Assembly (NCBI RefSeq): GCF_006494655.1
Contig: NZ_VHIM01000003.1
Location: forward strand, 372,001-436,000
Source: Arthrobacter agilis
Lineage (GTDB): Bacteria > Actinomycetota > Actinomycetes > Actinomycetales > Micrococcaceae
Length of the DNA: 64,000 bases
Direction: 5' to 3'
Part shown: piece by piece, positions 40,918 through 48,776 of the stretch
How the letters are laid out: every line of letters starts with the position of its first letter
How positions within the stretch are numbered: the stretch's first letter is position 1
The notes under the pieces: generated by a model
Told to the model about the DNA's origin: nothing
Seen by the model: the letters and a program-made list of their open reading frames with translations, nothing else
The model's database searches: none
Program-made: the position numbers and the translations under genes

Positions 40918-42690
40918 TCAGGCCTTCCCCGAGAGGGACAGTGCGGCGACGATCAGCGCGAGGTGGCTGAGCCCCTGCGGCAGATTGCCCATGAAGGAAT
41001 CGTCCGACGGGTCCACCATCTCGGACATGATGCCGACGTCGTTCGCGAGCGGCAGGAGCTCCTCCATGAGATCCACCGCCTCGTCCCGGCGTCCGACGGC
41101 GACGAGCGCGGACACCGCCCAGTAGGCGCAGGCCACGAAGGTGGCTTCCTCCTCCTGCATGCCGCTGTAGCGGTAGAGCAGCGGGCCTGCACCGAGCTCC
41201 TCCCTCAGGGCGTCGATCGTCGCGGACATGCGGGGGCCGGTGTCGAAGCCGCTCATGGCGTGGAGCAGGATCGAGGCGTCGAGCTCCGTGGAGCCCGGGT
41301 ACCAGACATAGCTCTGCCGTTCCTCCGACCAGCCGTGCTCCTCCACCCAGTCGCGGATGCGGTCGCGCTCGGCGGCCCAGCGTTCCACCGGGCCCTGCAG
41401 CTGTCCGCGCTCCGAGAGCAGGACGGCGCACCGCAGGGCGTTCCAGCAACCGAGCTTCGAGCTGACGTAGTGGCGCTCCTCGGGCAGCTCCCACATCCCG
41501 GCGTCACGCCGATGCCAGATGTCGCAGGTCAGGTCGGCGAGATCGGCGAGTTGCCGCGTGGTGGAGGGGTCCAGCACGTGGCCGGCCTGCACGTACTGCC
41601 AGACGATGTCGAAGACATCCCCGAAAACGCCGAGTTGCAGCTGCCCCGCGGCCGGATTGCCGTCGACCACCGGACCGATGTTCCGCCACCCGGTGAGGTC
41701 CGGACGGCGCGTGGCGTCCGGGATGTCACCGTTCAGCCGGGTGAACACCTCGAGATCCGAGCGCTGGGCCCGGAGGTTCTTCAGCAACCACGACACCGCG
41801 GCGTGCACCTCCTCCCGGAGACCCACGCGCGTGAGTGCGTGCAGTGTGTAGGCGGTGTCCCGCACCCAGGCGTAGCGGTAGTCCCAGTTCTTGCCACCCA
41901 TGGCGCTCTCGGGCAGCGATGTGGTCGCGGCGGCGGCGATCGACCCGGATGGGCTGTGCAGCAGCAGCTTCAGTGTCAGGGCGCTGCGCAGGACGGCGTG
42001 ACGGTACTCGCCGTCGTAGGCGAAGTCGTCGGACCAGGCCTGCCAGTTGGTGATGGTCCTGTCCACGCCGTCGTCGATGGTCTGCGGGTCCGGGAGGGGA
42101 AGGGGTTCGTCATGCGTCGAGACGACCGCCACGAGGTGGCGGGACCCTTCCGAGGTGGTGAAGGCTCCCTCCACACTCCGCCCGGTCGATACCTTCAGGC
42201 CGTGGTCGATCCCCCGGATACCGAGGCCGACGGCGTCGACCCGGAGGACCGGACCGTCCGTGCCGCCGTCGAGCCATGGTGATGCGGTGCCGAAGCAGGA
42301 GCCGGGAGCCACCGACCACGCCATGTCCACCGTGCCGGTGAGACCGTCGATGCGCCGGGCCAACTCACCCCAGGGCAGCCGTCCGGCCACGCCGGTGTTC
42401 AGCGAATCGGTGATCCGGACCGAGCCCGTTGCCGTGGTGTAGGTGGTTTCCAGGACATTCGAGCCGTCCGCGTACCGGCGCTCGACCGAGTACTCGGCGG
42501 TAGGTGCCAGTGCGATGAAACCCTCGTCGGGATCGAGCAGGCGGGCGAAGGACGGGGTCGAGTCAAGGTCCGGTGTGGGGTACCAGTCGATGGACCCGTC
42601 GAGTGCCACGAGAGCGACCGTCCGGCCGTCGCCGATGGCTGCGTACGAACGCAGATCGACGAATCCGGCCTCGTCACGGAGTGCGATGAT
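40918..42690 (-). CDS. Glycoside hydrolase family 15 (glucoamylase/trehalase-like), probable ATC start
   Basis: A GH15 protein: N-terminal beta-sandwich, then an (alpha/alpha)6 catalytic barrel with NWDYRYAWVRDTAYTLHAL, GMWELPEERHYVSSKLGCWNAL (general acid Glu) and EEEATFVACAYWAVSALV (general base Glu). It would release glucose from alpha-glucans or trehalose. Conventional GTG at 42609 would cut off VDLRSYAAIGDGRTVALV, which is the conserved GH15 N-terminus and is encoded in frame just upstream. No ATG, GTG or TTG lies in frame before it. Two ATC codons at 42690-42685 follow AAAGGA at proper spacing, so initiation at ATC (or a mutated or miscalled ATG) is proposed. Confidence 0.85.
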   Translation of the reverse strand: MIALRDEAGFVDLRSYAAIGDGRTVALVALDGSIDWYPTPDLDSTPSFARLLDPDEGFIALAPTAEYSVERRYADGSNVLETTYTTATGSVRITDSLNTGVAGRLPWGELARRIDGLTGTVDMAWSVAPGSCFGTASPWLDGGTDGPVLRVDAVGLGIRGIDHGLKVSTGRSVEGAFTTSEGSRHLVAVVSTHDEPLPLPDPQTIDDGVDRTITNWQAWSDDFAYDGEYRHAVLRSALTLKLLLHSPSGSIAAAATTSLPESAMGGKNWDYRYAWVRDTAYTLHALTRVGLREEVHAAVSWLLKNLRAQRSDLEVFTRLNGDIPDATRRPDLTGWRNIGPVVDGNPAAGQLQLGVFGDVFDIVWQYVQAGHVLDPSTTRQLADLADLTCDIWHRRDAGMWELPEERHYVSSKLGCWNALRCAVLLSERGQLQGPVERWAAERDRIRDWVEEHGWSEERQSYVWYPGSTELDASILLHAMSGFDTGPRMSATIDALREELGAGPLLYRYSGMQEEEATFVACAYWAVSALVAVGRRDEAVDLMEELLPLANDVGIMSEMVDPSDDSFMGNLPQGLSHLALIVAALSLSGKA

Positions 42691-42725
42691 CGAGTCCTTT
42701 CCGTGGCCGGTGTGGCGCCGGACGG

Positions 42726-42851
42726 CTACCTGCCGTGCTTGCCGTTGTAGCGGGTCTTGTTGGCGCGGGGCGCCTCGCCACCACGGCGCCTGTTCAGCAC
42801 GCGCGAGACGATGACGGGCACGAGCATCCAGAGAAGTCTTCTCAGCAGCAT
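42726..42851 (-). CDS. Small basic protein (41 aa)
   Basis: ATG 42851 with AAGGAA nine bases upstream opens 41 codons: MLLRRLLWMLVPVIVSRVLN then a basic tail RRRGGEAPRANKTRYNGKHGR. The hydrophobic start may be a short membrane anchor or reentrant helix, the rest is strongly cationic. The stop lies 35 bases before the GH15 start on the same strand, so the two are probably co-transcribed. Too short for many gene finders. Family not recognised. Confidence 0.6.
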   Translation of the reverse strand: MLLRRLLWMLVPVIVSRVLNRRRGGEAPRANKTRYNGKHGR

Positions 42852-42909
42852 GACGGGTTCCTTCGGGTCGGGGAGCGGCGGGGGCCGCCGACGATAACCA
42901 TCATCCTAC

Positions 42910-44406
42910 TTACTGTTCGGCGGCGCTCCGATCCGGGGTGACGAAGGTTCGCAGCGCTCGCAGCTGGGCGTCGCGTGCTGTGGGGTTGAGGTACATCATG
43001 TGGCCGGCCTCGTGGTAGTGATGCGTGAAGCGGGCACGGGCGGCATCGTCGAGGTTCATGTGCGCCCAGACGTACTCCGCTGCGAAGTGGGGCGTGGCGC
43101 CGTCGTGATAGCCGTAGTCCACGTGCACCCTGAGATCCGGATTGTGGATGAGGAGTCGCTCGAGGACGCCGGAGACGTCCACGGGTGCGCCTTCGAACGT
43201 GCGATAGCTCCAGGGGTGCACGCGTGCCGTCAGGATCTCGTAGGGGAGATCGTTCTCGTACCCGAGCTCGGCCCGTACGTAGTGGTTCATGGCCGCGGAG
43301 TAGGGTCCCGTGATGGCACGGATGCTCGGGTCGTCGAAGGAGTCCGAGGCCTGCAGATTGGCGGGTTTCGCGGTGAAGCGCCCGTCGATCCGGCCCACCG
43401 CAAGTCCCTCGGACCGGAGGATCTCTGCCGCGAACTCGTGATAGGCCCAACGGAAGTTGGTGCGGCGGATGAAGCCCGGGTCCAGTGCGGTGAGCTGATG
43501 GAGCCGCGTCACGGCCTCCTCGTACTCCTCGGAGGTCAGGCGGGTCCCCTGCGTGAGCACGTAGCCGAAGTCCCGCGCCGCGTAGTCCTCCGCCTCCCGG
43601 ACCACATCGGCGAGCGGACGGTCGCCGTACCGGCCATGGTAGTGCGCGATGGCCGCGTAGGTGGGCAGGTGCAGCGCATAGGGGAGATCGCTCCCGGGGA
43701 AGAAGCGCAGGGTGGACATGTTGAGCACGGTGGAGATGAGTCCCAGCCCGTTGACGGCCATGCCGTACGCATCGAAGAGCCTGCCCGCGACGGCGACGGC
43801 ACGCAGGGTGCCGTAGGACTCGCCCACAAGATACTTGGGGGACAGCCAGCGGTTGTTGCGGGTGGTCCACAGGCGGATGACCTCCGCCACCAGGTCCCGG
43901 TCCTGGATGAAGGCATGGAACTCGTCGGCCTTCTCGCCCTCGACCACACGCGAGAAACCGGTGTTCACCGGATCGATCATCACGAGATCGCTCGACTCGA
44001 GCAGGCTGTCGGGATTGTCGATCAGGCCGAAGGGCGCCGGGGTCATGGAGCCGACGTCCCCGGCGTCGACGAGTCGGGGCCCCAGCAGGCCGAGGTGCAG
44101 CCATACCGACGCCGAACCGGGCCCGCCGTTGAAGGCGAACGTGACCGGGCGGCCGGGCTCGGCGTCCTGTTTGGCGTACGCGACGATGAAGATCTCCGCC
44201 TTCGGCTTGAAGCCGTCGGCCTTCCCGTCCTTGGTCTCCTCGCGTCGCAGGACGAGCCGACCCGTGGTGGTCGTGTACTTCAGGCCGGACGGGGAGGTGT
44301 GGTCCCGGACGGCGAAGTCGTCCGTGACGTCCTTCGTTTCGGCGGCGGGAGCCTGCTGCCCGTCGATCGCCGGGGTTCCTGGTGTGTCCTGCGTCTCATC
44401 AGCCAT
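42910..44406 (-). CDS. S10-type serine carboxypeptidase-like peptidase
   Basis: A 498-residue alpha/beta-hydrolase peptidase. FAFNGGPGSASVWLHLGLLGP forms the oxyanion and substrate-binding region (about 90-110), GESYGT contains the nucleophile S197, HVDYGYHDGATPHF is the probable Asp region, and HEAGHMMYL the catalytic His. No signal peptide is present, so it should act in the cytosol. Bacterial S10 homologues of this length are common in actinobacteria; substrate unknown. Confidence 0.9.
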   Translation of the reverse strand: MADETQDTPGTPAIDGQQAPAAETKDVTDDFAVRDHTSPSGLKYTTTTGRLVLRREETKDGKADGFKPKAEIFIVAYAKQDAEPGRPVTFAFNGGPGSASVWLHLGLLGPRLVDAGDVGSMTPAPFGLIDNPDSLLESSDLVMIDPVNTGFSRVVEGEKADEFHAFIQDRDLVAEVIRLWTTRNNRWLSPKYLVGESYGTLRAVAVAGRLFDAYGMAVNGLGLISTVLNMSTLRFFPGSDLPYALHLPTYAAIAHYHGRYGDRPLADVVREAEDYAARDFGYVLTQGTRLTSEEYEEAVTRLHQLTALDPGFIRRTNFRWAYHEFAAEILRSEGLAVGRIDGRFTAKPANLQASDSFDDPSIRAITGPYSAAMNHYVRAELGYENDLPYEILTARVHPWSYRTFEGAPVDVSGVLERLLIHNPDLRVHVDYGYHDGATPHFAAEYVWAHMNLDDAARARFTHHYHEAGHMMYLNPTARDAQLRALRTFVTPDRSAAEQ

Positions 44407-44442
44407 GGCAGAAGACTACCGGTAGTTCCCAGAGGCAACGGC

Positions 44443-46032
44443 TCAGGTGTCGGCCGGTGTTGCTTCCCGCCGGCCGAATTCCTGCTGCGCCGCGGATTCC
44501 GGGGAGGTCGTTCCGGAGTCCGGTGTGCCGACGGCGCCGGCATCGCCCTCCCAGACCCGGTTCTGCTGCGGCTTGGCGAAGAAGAGGGCCGCACCGAAGC
44601 CGATGATGACGACGGTCGCAGGGAGATAGAGCGACTGGCCCATGGACAGCGCGTAGCCCACCTTCGCCTCGTCCGGCAGGGAGGTGCCCGGTGTGGCACT
44701 CATGCCGCCGCCGTCGAGGTTCGCCATGAGGCGCGATTGCATGATCGCGGCGATGGCGGCGCTGCCGAGGACGGCGCCCATCTGACGAGTGGTGTTATAG
44801 ACGCCGGAGCCCGCTCCTGCCAGCGACGGCGCGAGGTTCCGCGTCGCCGTCAGCGAGACAGGTGCCCAGATGCCGGCGCTCGAGAGTCCCAGCAGGGAGA
44901 TGGGGAGGAGGAGCTGCCAGATCGGAACGTCCGTGGTGAGGATGGACCCCAGCCAGAACAGCGCGCCCGACATGCCCGCGAAACCCGCGATCGCGATGTA
45001 CTTGGGGTTGCTGCGCTGGACGTACTTCCCCACGAAGGGGGCGAGGACGCCGGAGATGACGGCCATCGGGGTCAGCAGGAGGGCTGCCTGCGTGGGGGAG
45101 AGGCCGCGGACGGTCTGGGCGTAGAGCATGAGGGGCAGGGTCATGGTGGTGATGGAGAAACCCATGGCCGTGATGGACGTGTTGGCGAGCGAGAAGTTGC
45201 GGTCGCCGAACAGCCGGAGGGGGACGAGGGGCTCGCCGCGGTTGATCCGCTGCCACACCACGAAGGCCACGAGCAGGACGATGCCGGTGATGATGAGGGA
45301 CCACACCGAGATGGGCCCTGCGATGGTTCCCCACTCGTAGCTCTCGCCCTCCTGGATGCCGAAGACGAGGCAGAACAGGCCGGCCGCGCTGAGGAAGACA
45401 CCCAGCATGTCGAACCGGTGGGAGGTCGTGGGGAGCGTGGGTACGAGACGGGCGGCGAGGATGAAGCCGACGACCCCGACGGGCACGTTGATGAAGAAGA
45501 TCCACTCCCAGCCGGCCGAGTCCACCAGGACGCCACCGAGCACGGGCCCCACGAGTGTTGCGATACCAGCGACGGAGCCCCAGAGGCCCATGGCCGCCCC
45601 GCGCCGCTCGGGCGGGAAGATCCGTGTGATGACGGACATGGTCTGGGGGGTCATGAGCGCGGCACCCAGCCCCTGGAGCACGCGGGCGACGATGAGCGCC
45701 TCGACGGTACCCGAGAGTCCGCACCAGGCACTCGAGAGGGTGAAGACCACGAGCCCCACCAGATAGATGCGCTTGGGCCCGAACCGGTCGCCGAGCCGGC
45801 CCGTCACGAGCAGGGGGACCGCGTAGGCGAGCAGGTAGGCGCTGGTCACCCAGATGACACTGTCGATCCCGGCGTCCAGCCCCGCCATGATGGCCGGGGT
45901 GGCCACGGAGACGATCGTCGAGTCGACCAGGATCATGAAGAACCCGATGACGAGGGACCACAGGGCCGGCCAGGGCCTGACGTCGTCGTTCCGGAGGGGG
46001 GCAGGGGCTTCCTGCGGAGCATTGCTGGGCAT
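44443..46032 (-). CDS. MFS drug-resistance transporter, DHA2 (EmrB/QacA) type
   Basis: A 529-residue transporter with 14 predicted helices. Helix 1 carries FFMILVDSTIVSVATPAI (the DHA2 motif D1), LVTGRLGDRFGPKRIYLVG is motif A, VGPVLGGVLVDSAGWEWIFFINVPVG is motif C. It exports hydrophobic compounds by proton antiport. No TetR or MarR gene is adjacent, so regulation is not evident. Confidence 0.93.
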   Translation of the reverse strand: MPSNAPQEAPAPLRNDDVRPWPALWSLVIGFFMILVDSTIVSVATPAIMAGLDAGIDSVIWVTSAYLLAYAVPLLVTGRLGDRFGPKRIYLVGLVVFTLSSAWCGLSGTVEALIVARVLQGLGAALMTPQTMSVITRIFPPERRGAAMGLWGSVAGIATLVGPVLGGVLVDSAGWEWIFFINVPVGVVGFILAARLVPTLPTTSHRFDMLGVFLSAAGLFCLVFGIQEGESYEWGTIAGPISVWSLIITGIVLLVAFVVWQRINRGEPLVPLRLFGDRNFSLANTSITAMGFSITTMTLPLMLYAQTVRGLSPTQAALLLTPMAVISGVLAPFVGKYVQRSNPKYIAIAGFAGMSGALFWLGSILTTDVPIWQLLLPISLLGLSSAGIWAPVSLTATRNLAPSLAGAGSGVYNTTRQMGAVLGSAAIAAIMQSRLMANLDGGGMSATPGTSLPDEAKVGYALSMGQSLYLPATVVIIGFGAALFFAKPQQNRVWEGDAGAVGTPDSGTTSPESAAQQEFGRREATPADT

Positions 46033-46093
46033 GGAGAGAAGACTACGCCCGCAGGCTGACAGAACTGCTGCCGCTCAGGGTGCGGACGGCGCT

Positions 46094-46123
46094 TTGGGAT
46101 CAAGCGGTCCTCTTCGGTACAGT
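46094..46123 (+). promoter_or_regulatory. Probable promoter of tRNA-Ala
   Basis: TTGGGA (46094-46099) and TACAGT (46118-46123) with an 18-base spacer, 22 bases before the tRNA. Confidence 0.4.
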
Positions 46124-46145
46124 GATGGTGTTCGTCGAGGTATCC

Positions 46146-46218
46146 GGGGCTTTAGCTCAGTTGGTAGAGCGTTTCGTTCGCAATGAAAAGGTCGGGGGTT
46201 CGATTCCCCCAAGCTCCA
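46146..46218 (+). tRNA. tRNA-Ala, anticodon CGC
   Basis: A complete cloverleaf: acceptor GGGGCTT/AAGCTCC with the G3-U70 wobble pair that defines alanine tRNAs, D arm GCTC...GAGC, anticodon stem TTTCG/TGAAA with loop TTCGCAA (anticodon CGC, reads GCG), T arm GGGGG-TTCGATT-CCCCC, discriminator A73. CCA is not encoded. No copy of the 3' end was found in the adjacent genes, so there is no visible attachment-site duplication. Confidence 0.95.
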
Positions 46219-46363
46219 CGACGCACGCATGAGGCGAGGCTCCTGTTCCGGGGGCCTCGCTTCGTCGTTGGAGCTGAGCGGTGATCGCCGCGTCGCACCC
46301 GCGGACCGACGGCGCGCGGACCAACGATGCGGACCGACGGTGCAGACCCGGCGGTGCGCGAGG

Positions 46364-47206
46364 TCACACCAGATCGAGGCGCCGTGCCGCGTCCTCGAGG
46401 GCCAGCCGGAAGTCGTGCAGCGTCGCCACGGAGAACACCCCGTCGATCTGCCCGTCCGCCCACAGGGCGTGGATTCTCCGCAGGTCGTTCTTCCGCAGCT
46501 TCCACCCGATGCCGTCGACGGCCGCGAACACGAACTGCGTGGGCTTCCGCACCGTCGCCATCTGCTCGATCTCCCGGACGGCGTCGGTCAGTTTGCTGCC
46601 GGTCGAGTCGAAGCCCTTGGCCGCCACCGCGATGACCACCTCGCCGTGCTCGTCGAGGATCCCGAGATCGTAGGGTGCGGTGCCGCCGGCCCGTCCACGG
46701 AAACGGCCGCGCGTCGAGTAGCGGAGGCCCAGATCGCGGGCGACCGCTTCCAGCCGGTCCTCGAGCACCCGGCCCGCCTGGCCGGCGCGCGACGCCGTCC
46801 CCCGTGTTCCCGCACGGGCCACGAGGATGTCACCGAATCCGAAGGTCGCGGAGCGCTGCGCCTGCACCACGCCGACCAGGCCGTGCTGCTCGTCGAGGAG
46901 GGCGACGACGTCGGCCGGACGTTCCCGGGCCAGCCGTCCGAAGCCGCCGGTGTCGAAGGAGTGTTTGAGGATGTTCGTCAGGCGTTCTTTCGAGAGACCG
47001 ACGGACAGCCCGAGCACCCGGACCGCCGACGGCCTGCCGCCGATCCAGGCAGCCAGCGATTCCACCGTGACGGGCTCCAGCACCGCGAGTTCGATGGCGA
47101 GGGTACGCATCTCGTCCGCCTCGTCGGAATCGGAGAGGAGGTCCGCGGGAGGGACGATCGGCCCGAGGAAGGAGACATAGTCCTGGAAGGTCGGTAGTGC
47201 TCGCAC
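46364..47206 (-). CDS. Putative PD-(D/E)XK restriction endonuclease
   Basis: A 280-residue protein directly downstream of the adenine methylase (two-base gap, same strand). The C-terminal half has RVLEDRLEAVARDLGLRY (conserved Glu helix) followed by APYDLGILDEHGEVVIAVAAKGF, giving D180 and K197 in a D-X14-A-x-K arrangement as in PD-(D/E)XK nucleases, with Ala where the second acid is usual. The N-terminal half is helical, with LTNILKHSFDTGGFGRLA possibly for DNA recognition. GTG start with GAGGG upstream. Context suggests the nuclease of a type II restriction-modification system; sequence alone is only suggestive. Confidence 0.65.
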   Translation of the reverse strand: MRALPTFQDYVSFLGPIVPPADLLSDSDEADEMRTLAIELAVLEPVTVESLAAWIGGRPSAVRVLGLSVGLSKERLTNILKHSFDTGGFGRLARERPADVVALLDEQHGLVGVVQAQRSATFGFGDILVARAGTRGTASRAGQAGRVLEDRLEAVARDLGLRYSTRGRFRGRAGGTAPYDLGILDEHGEVVIAVAAKGFDSTGSKLTDAVREIEQMATVRKPTQFVFAAVDGIGWKLRKNDLRRIHALWADGQIDGVFSVATLHDFRLALEDAARRLDLV

Positions 47207-47208
47207 GC

Positions 47209-48282
47209 TCAGTCCCTCGCGACGAAGATGTACTCGGTGGCCTGACGCCTGGTCGCCAGGCCGTGGGTGCCGAAGTGGTAGGTGTGCGGCACCTCGACGA
47301 CGTCGACCCTGGGCTTCACGGCACCCAGTTCGCGCAGCATCCAGTCGGCGCCCGGAACGGAATTGGAGCTGTAGCTCACCACGAGGGCGGACGAGCCGGC
47401 GAACTTCTCGAACATGGTCCGCAGGGCCACCTCGGCGGTGCGCTTGTTGGCGAAGAGGGAGTGCCGCTTGGGAATCTTCTTGGTCTTGGTGTTCTGCATG
47501 ATCTCGCCCAGCCCCCCGCTCCAGTAGTCGGAGAGGCCCTCGAGGAAGTGGTACCGCTTGGTGTAGTCCGCGTCGTCGCTCGGCGGGGCGTAGGGCGGGT
47601 CGAGGTAGACGACGTCGTATTCGGTGCGGTCCAGGGTCATCGCGTCACCCTGCAGGGCCAGATGCTCCCGCCCCGAGCGTATCGAGGTCTGGTTCCAGCG
47701 GAGCGCGTGCTCGATGAAGTGCTGCTGGAGGGGGATCCGGAGGTCCCTCCGGCCGTCGTCGTACCGGCTCAGGTCCCCGGAGATGGTGAAGACCCCGCGC
47801 GGCTGTTTGCGGGCGGCCGAGAGGATGAGCGCTGCCAGGGCGAGGTCCCGGTCGAAACCGTCCAGGTACTCGATGTGGGACCAGGCGGAGTCGATGAACG
47901 CACGGTCCGCACGGTCGAAGAACACGCCGTCGAAGGTCGTCTGGACGAAGTCCCGGTCATCACGCGCCGGTCCCGCGATGCGGGCGATCAGCTCGTCCGG
48001 GAGGCAGTGCCCGTCACTGGCGATCGCGGCGGACGCGATGACCCGCCCGTAGTTCATGTAGTCGTTGCTCGTGACCTGATAGCCGAGCGCCTTCGCGAGA
48101 TACCCGACGAAGCCCGAGCCGGAGAAGGCGTCGAGGAACGTCCCGCCGGTCCCCAGATCCGCGAAGACCGCGGCCAGCTGGGGTGCCAGCTTGTACTTGC
48201 TCCCCATGTAGCGGAGGCGCGGGAAGCGGGCCGCCTGGGACAGCGCGGCCTCGATCTCGGTCGTCAGTGCAGTCCCGGTCAT
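47209..48282 (-). CDS. D12-class DNA adenine-N6 methyltransferase
   Basis: A 357-residue methylase. RYMGSKYKL (24-32) is the N-terminal D12 signature, TFLDAFSGSGFVGYLA (48-63) binds AdoMet, and DPPY at 228-231 in DVVYLDPPYAPP is the catalytic motif IV. This order is the alpha (Dam/DpnM/EcoRV-type) class. ATG 48282 is preferred: homology starts there and TAGACT lies 10 bases upstream, giving a very short leader. It protects DNA against the downstream nuclease; target sequence unknown. Confidence 0.9.
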   Translation of the reverse strand: MTGTALTTEIEAALSQAARFPRLRYMGSKYKLAPQLAAVFADLGTGGTFLDAFSGSGFVGYLAKALGYQVTSNDYMNYGRVIASAAIASDGHCLPDELIARIAGPARDDRDFVQTTFDGVFFDRADRAFIDSAWSHIEYLDGFDRDLALAALILSAARKQPRGVFTISGDLSRYDDGRRDLRIPLQQHFIEHALRWNQTSIRSGREHLALQGDAMTLDRTEYDVVYLDPPYAPPSDDADYTKRYHFLEGLSDYWSGGLGEIMQNTKTKKIPKRHSLFANKRTAEVALRTMFEKFAGSSALVVSYSSNSVPGADWMLRELGAVKPRVDVVEVPHTYHFGTHGLATRRQATEYIFVARD

Positions 48283-48413
48283 GGTGCCCCCGAGTCTAGT
48301 AGTCGCTGACGACACTCCGTGCCCGGCCACGCGACGACAGGGAGCGGGACGCCGTTCGCCCTGACGGGATGAGCCGCGAGCAGAGGCGAACGGCAGGCCA
48401 CCGTCGGTGTGAA

Positions 48414-48680
48414 CTACTCCTCCGGCGCTTTCCGTGCCCACGGGCGGGCCGCGAGGACGCGGGTGAGGGGTGCCAGCCAGGACAGGACGACCAGAAGAGT
48501 GAAGGTACTGCTGAGCGAGGAGCCCAGGCTCGTGGTGGGGAGGAGCTGGTGGACGCCGACCAGGATCGTGGCCACGAGCAGCACTTTCTTGACGCCGGCG
48601 AGCAGATGGGCCGGGACCGGCTTGGGCCAGGGCGTGAAGTCGACCGGCTCCAGGTCCTCGCGCGTATCGTCAGGGCTCAT
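48414..48680 (-). CDS. Small two-helix membrane protein
   Basis: An 88-residue protein: polar N-terminus MSPDDTREDLEPVDFTPWPKP, then VKKVLLVATILVGVHQLLP and FTLLVVLSWLAPLTRVLAA, two membrane segments, and a short basic tail. GGAAGGGA stands before ATG 48680. Family not recognised. It is upstream of and diverges in function from the methylase; the 131-base gap between them shows no other gene. Confidence 0.65.
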   Translation of the reverse strand: MSPDDTREDLEPVDFTPWPKPVPAHLLAGVKKVLLVATILVGVHQLLPTTSLGSSLSSTFTLLVVLSWLAPLTRVLAARPWARKAPEE

Positions 48681-48776
48681 CGATTCCCTTCCCGTGGTTC
48701 GTGCTCCCATTATCCCCTCGCGCCGGTATCCCGCACCACCCGCACGATCCAGCTGCAGGCGACTCGGGCTCGGGTG

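Noticed and set aside
43000-46059. A 1019-codon open frame on the plus strand opposite the S10 peptidase and DHA2 transporter genes
   Set aside because: It spans two well-supported genes on the other strand; its translation is dominated by Gly, Asp, Arg, Glu and His as expected for the complement of GC-rich coding sequence, with no recognisable domain.
46146-48300. Integrative element with attachment sites at the tRNA-Ala gene
   Set aside because: No integrase, no second copy of the tRNA 3' end and no mobility genes were found, so only the restriction-modification pair itself is suspicious.
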